Assembly (NCBI GenBank): GCA_001604435.1
Contig: LVBO01000268.1
Coordinates: 1-6,986 of the forward strand
Reading direction: 5' to 3'
Source of the DNA: Synergistales bacterium Syner_01
Lineage (GTDB): Bacteria > Synergistota > Synergistia > Synergistales > Aminobacteriaceae
DNA length: 6,986 nt
This document shows positions 5,005 through 6,986 of this stretch, piece after piece (within the stretch, counting starts at the first letter, position 1; each line of letters opens with the position of its first letter). The notes under the pieces were generated by a model. The model did not search any database. It was not told the origin of the DNA and saw only the letters and a list, made by a program, of their open reading frames with translations. The position numbers were made by a program, and so were the translations under genes.

Positions 5005-6986
5005 ATGAAAACCCCTGGGGAAACAAGAACGAACAGAGTGTGGGACATCGAGGAAGCGCTGTGGAAACAGGGCGCTTCCGTTCACCTTCCCGTCGACGGC
5101 GCCGCCGGATGCTGGATCTGCAGGGCGCCGCAAGGGCCCGTTGTCGCCGTGTTTCCGGATGCGAAACAAGCCGGGACGTTCCTCGGCGACTGGAAAGCCC
5201 TCTTTCCCGAGGAGCCCGTCGCATACCTCCAGGAGATCCCCCTCACGCCTCAGGGAACCGTGAATAAGGCGCTCGCCGTGCAAAGAGGAGAGACGCTCTC
5301 CCGTTGGAGGGAGGAGGGCGGCGTTCTCGTCGTTACCGGAGGAGGACTGCTCGGCCCTGTCGCTCGCGGCGGCGGCGAGATTCTTCTCGAAGCAAAAAAG
5401 GAGTACGAACGGAACGCCCTTCTCGACTGGCTGGTGCATTCCGGGTACGTCCGGTCCGATCTCGTCTGGGCGCCCGGGCAGTTCGTGCTGCGCGGCTACA
5501 TCCTCGACGTGTACGACCCCGCCTACGCATACCCTCTTCGACTCGAATTCTACGACGATACCCTGGAAAGCATACGCAGTTTCTCGCCTCGAACACAGAA
5601 GAGCGTCGCCATGCTCGACGAACTCCATATTCATTCGCTCTCCCTCACTCGCGACGCAACGGTGCTCGACTTTTTCGGAGACGACCGGACGGGCGCGCCG
5701 GCCAAATCCGCCGGAGAGCCGTCCTTTCTCCTCTTCGAGCCGGTCAGAATCGAATCGTCCGCGGAGACCTACGAACTCCTGTGGAAGGAGATCGCTTCCT
5801 CTTCCGGAGCGCAGCCTCTTTCCTCCTGGCAGAATCTCTATCTTCGCCTGGCGTCCTGGCCGACGCTCCGCATCTCTTCCGGCGTGGCATACACCCGCGC
5901 GGCGCTCGCACTCGAAGAAGCGCCGCTTTTCAAGGGGAATCTCGAACGCTTTCAATGGATGTGCGACGCATGGAGACGCGACGGCTACCATATTCGCCTG
6001 TTCACTGCGAACCCGAGGCTTTCGTCTCTCTACGACGACGATCTCTCCGTCATCGAAGGCGTTCTCTCCAAGGGCTTCATAGATCCGCTCAAACGCATCG
6101 TGCACATCTCCGACCTTGAACTTGCCGGAATCTCCGACAGAGTAGCCTCCGCAGGAACGGTCTTCGCGCCGCCCCGGGAATGGAGCGAGCAGCTCGTCGA
6201 AGGACGCCTTCTCATCCACGAGGACTACGGCCTCTGTGTTTTCAAGGGGTCCGAAGAAGTCTCGATCGCCGGAGAGGTCATGGACAGTCTTGTGCTGGAG
6301 TTTGCGGACAACAAGCGTCTCTTTCTCCCCGTGCTGCAACTCCACAAGATCACGCCGCTGTCCGAGCATGCGGACGACGACGTCCAGCTGGACTCGCTCC
6401 GGGGAACCAGATGGAGGAAGAACGTCGCAAAAACAAAAGAGCGCGTGCTGCGGGAGGTGCGGGCGCTGGTCGAACTGTACGCGAAGCGCGAGCTCGTCGA
6501 GGGGTTCGCGTTCCCTCCCCGTGACGACCTTTTCGACCAGTTCGAGCATTCCTTCCCCCATGCGGAAACGAAAGACCAGCTCGTTGCCATCTCCGAGGTG
6601 CTGGAGGATATGGAGCGGCGCTTCCCTATGGACAGACTGCTCGTCGGCGACGTCGGGTACGGAAAGACCGAAGTCGCCCTGCGCGCTGCGTTCCGCGCGG
6701 TTCAGGGGGGAAAACAGGCCGCGCTCCTCGTGCCCACCACCATATTGGCGCAGCAGCACTTCCTCTCGTTCACCGCTCGCTTGACCGGTTTTCCTGTCCG
6801 GATCGCGTTTCTCTCGCGCTTTCTCTCCCGCAAGGAACAGAAGGACGTGCTCGGGCGCGTCGCGGCGGGAGATGTGGACATCCTCATCGGGACCGTACGG
6901 ATGCTCAGAGAGGACGTCGAGTTCAAAGACCTCGGACTCCTCATCATCGACGAAGAGCATCGTTTCGGCGTCATGTCGAAGGAAAA
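5005..6986 (+). CDS. mfd: Transcription-repair coupling factor Mfd, N-terminal 660 residues (cut by the right window edge)
   Basis: Mfd removes RNA polymerase stalled at DNA lesions by ATP-driven translocation and recruits UvrA. The frame runs unbroken from ATG 5005 to the window end. GGAG (4993-4996) lies 8 nt before the ATG and there is no earlier start codon in frame after pth. Residues about 20-270 form the UvrB-like module; LRGYILDVYDP (162-172) corresponds to the usual RG-(I/L)-(I/L)-D-(I/L)-FP. The RNA polymerase-interacting domain is recognisable near 400-450 (IHEDYGLCVFKG, then LEFADNKRLFLPVLQLHKI). The RecG-like translocase begins at about 510 with FPHAETKDQ. Walker A is GDVGYGKTEVA (548-558), motif Ia is PTTILAQQH and the DEEH box is DEEHRFGV near the window end. 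Oddities: the usual GTH-(R/K)-LL reads GTVRML, with Val631 for His. The Walker A box also lies about 80 residues nearer the N-terminus than in E. coli, so the N-terminal region is compact. The remaining translocase and D7 domains lie outside. Confidence 0.95.
   Translation, partial: MKTPGETRTNRVWDIEEALWKQGASVHLPVDGAAGCWICRAPQGPVVAVFPDAKQAGTFLGDWKALFPEEPVAYLQEIPLTPQGTVNKALAVQRGETLSRWREEGGVLVVTGGGLLGPVARGGGEILLEAKKEYERNALLDWLVHSGYVRSDLVWAPGQFVLRGYILDVYDPAYAYPLRLEFYDDTLESIRSFSPRTQKSVAMLDELHIHSLSLTRDATVLDFFGDDRTGAPAKSAGEPSFLLFEPVRIESSAETYELLWKEIASSSGAQPLSSWQNLYLRLASWPTLRISSGVAYTRAALALEEAPLFKGNLERFQWMCDAWRRDGYHIRLFTANPRLSSLYDDDLSVIEGVLSKGFIDPLKRIVHISDLELAGISDRVASAGTVFAPPREWSEQLVEGRLLIHEDYGLCVFKGSEEVSIAGEVMDSLVLEFADNKRLFLPVLQLHKITPLSEHADDDVQLDSLRGTRWRKNVAKTKERVLREVRALVELYAKRELVEGFAFPPRDDLFDQFEHSFPHAETKDQLVAISEVLEDMERRFPMDRLLVGDVGYGKTEVALRAAFRAVQGGKQAALLVPTTILAQQHFLSFTARLTGFPVRIAFLSRFLSRKEQKDVLGRVAAGDVDILIGTVRMLREDVEFKDLGLLIIDEEHRFGVMSKE

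Noticed and set aside
3648..5048. 466-codon open frame on the minus strand across ctc, pth and the start of mfd
   Set aside because: It spans three real plus-strand genes and two gene junctions and shows no domain; it is a shadow of codon bias.
4935..5267. 110-codon plus-strand frame starting at a GTG inside the pth-mfd hairpin
   Set aside because: GGGAGG lies close upstream, but the start is inside the stem and most of the frame overlaps mfd in another phase, giving an Arg/Ser-rich shadow translation.
4561..6960. 799-codon open frame on the minus strand opposite pth and mfd
   Set aside because: It is antisense to two genes with unmistakable family motifs, and its translation is low-complexity Arg/Glu/Gly-rich without recognisable domains. 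Long antisense frames are expected from biased GC-rich codon use.
1..6986. CRISPR array, insertion sequence, prophage, toxin-antitoxin or other defence cassette
   Set aside because: I saw no spaced direct repeats, transposase or integrase motifs, or recognisable defence genes on either strand. The tRNA-Gln 3' end is followed by a terminator and glmU, not by an integrated element.

Overview
The window is a GC-rich bacterial chromosomal segment built around a conserved housekeeping gene cluster. Reading left to right, it holds two minus-strand genes: the start of an unrecognised exported protein cut by the left edge, and a CPBP-family (CAAX protease/bacteriocin-processing-like) membrane protein upstream of it. 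A divergent intergenic region follows, then a plus-strand tRNA-Gln(TTG) with its own promoter and Rho-independent terminator. After that come five plus-strand genes: glmU, prs, ctc/rplY (bL25), pth and mfd. The mfd gene is cut by the right edge.

The order glmU-prs-ctc-pth-mfd matches the gcaD-prs-ctc-spoVC-mfd neighbourhood known from Bacillus and other Firmicutes and also found in Synergistota-like genomes. The high GC, strong AAGGAGG-type ribosome binding sites, the CTC-type long bL25 and an exported protein gene nearby would fit a Synergistota or high-GC clostridial-type organism. This is an inference from gene order and sequence style, not a search result.

The plus-strand genes are closely spaced: about 23 nt between glmU and prs, 67 nt between prs and ctc, 6 nt between ctc and pth, and 76 nt between pth and mfd. 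They are probably co-transcribed. Their products serve cell-envelope precursor synthesis (UDP-GlcNAc), PRPP supply for nucleotides, ribosome structure (5S rRNA-binding bL25), peptidyl-tRNA recycling and transcription-coupled repair. These are growth-linked functions with no evident common pathway.

I found no mobile element, CRISPR array, phage gene, defence cassette or obviously new system. The points most worth a second look are non-coding: a 12-bp perfect hairpin without a U-tract between pth and mfd, and a 10-bp exact inverted repeat in the divergent promoter region, one arm of which covers the tRNA-Gln -10 element. There are also a few residue-level oddities: Lys at the usual Asn of the Pth GGHNG motif, Val in the Mfd GTH motif, and non-ATG starts for glmU and pth.
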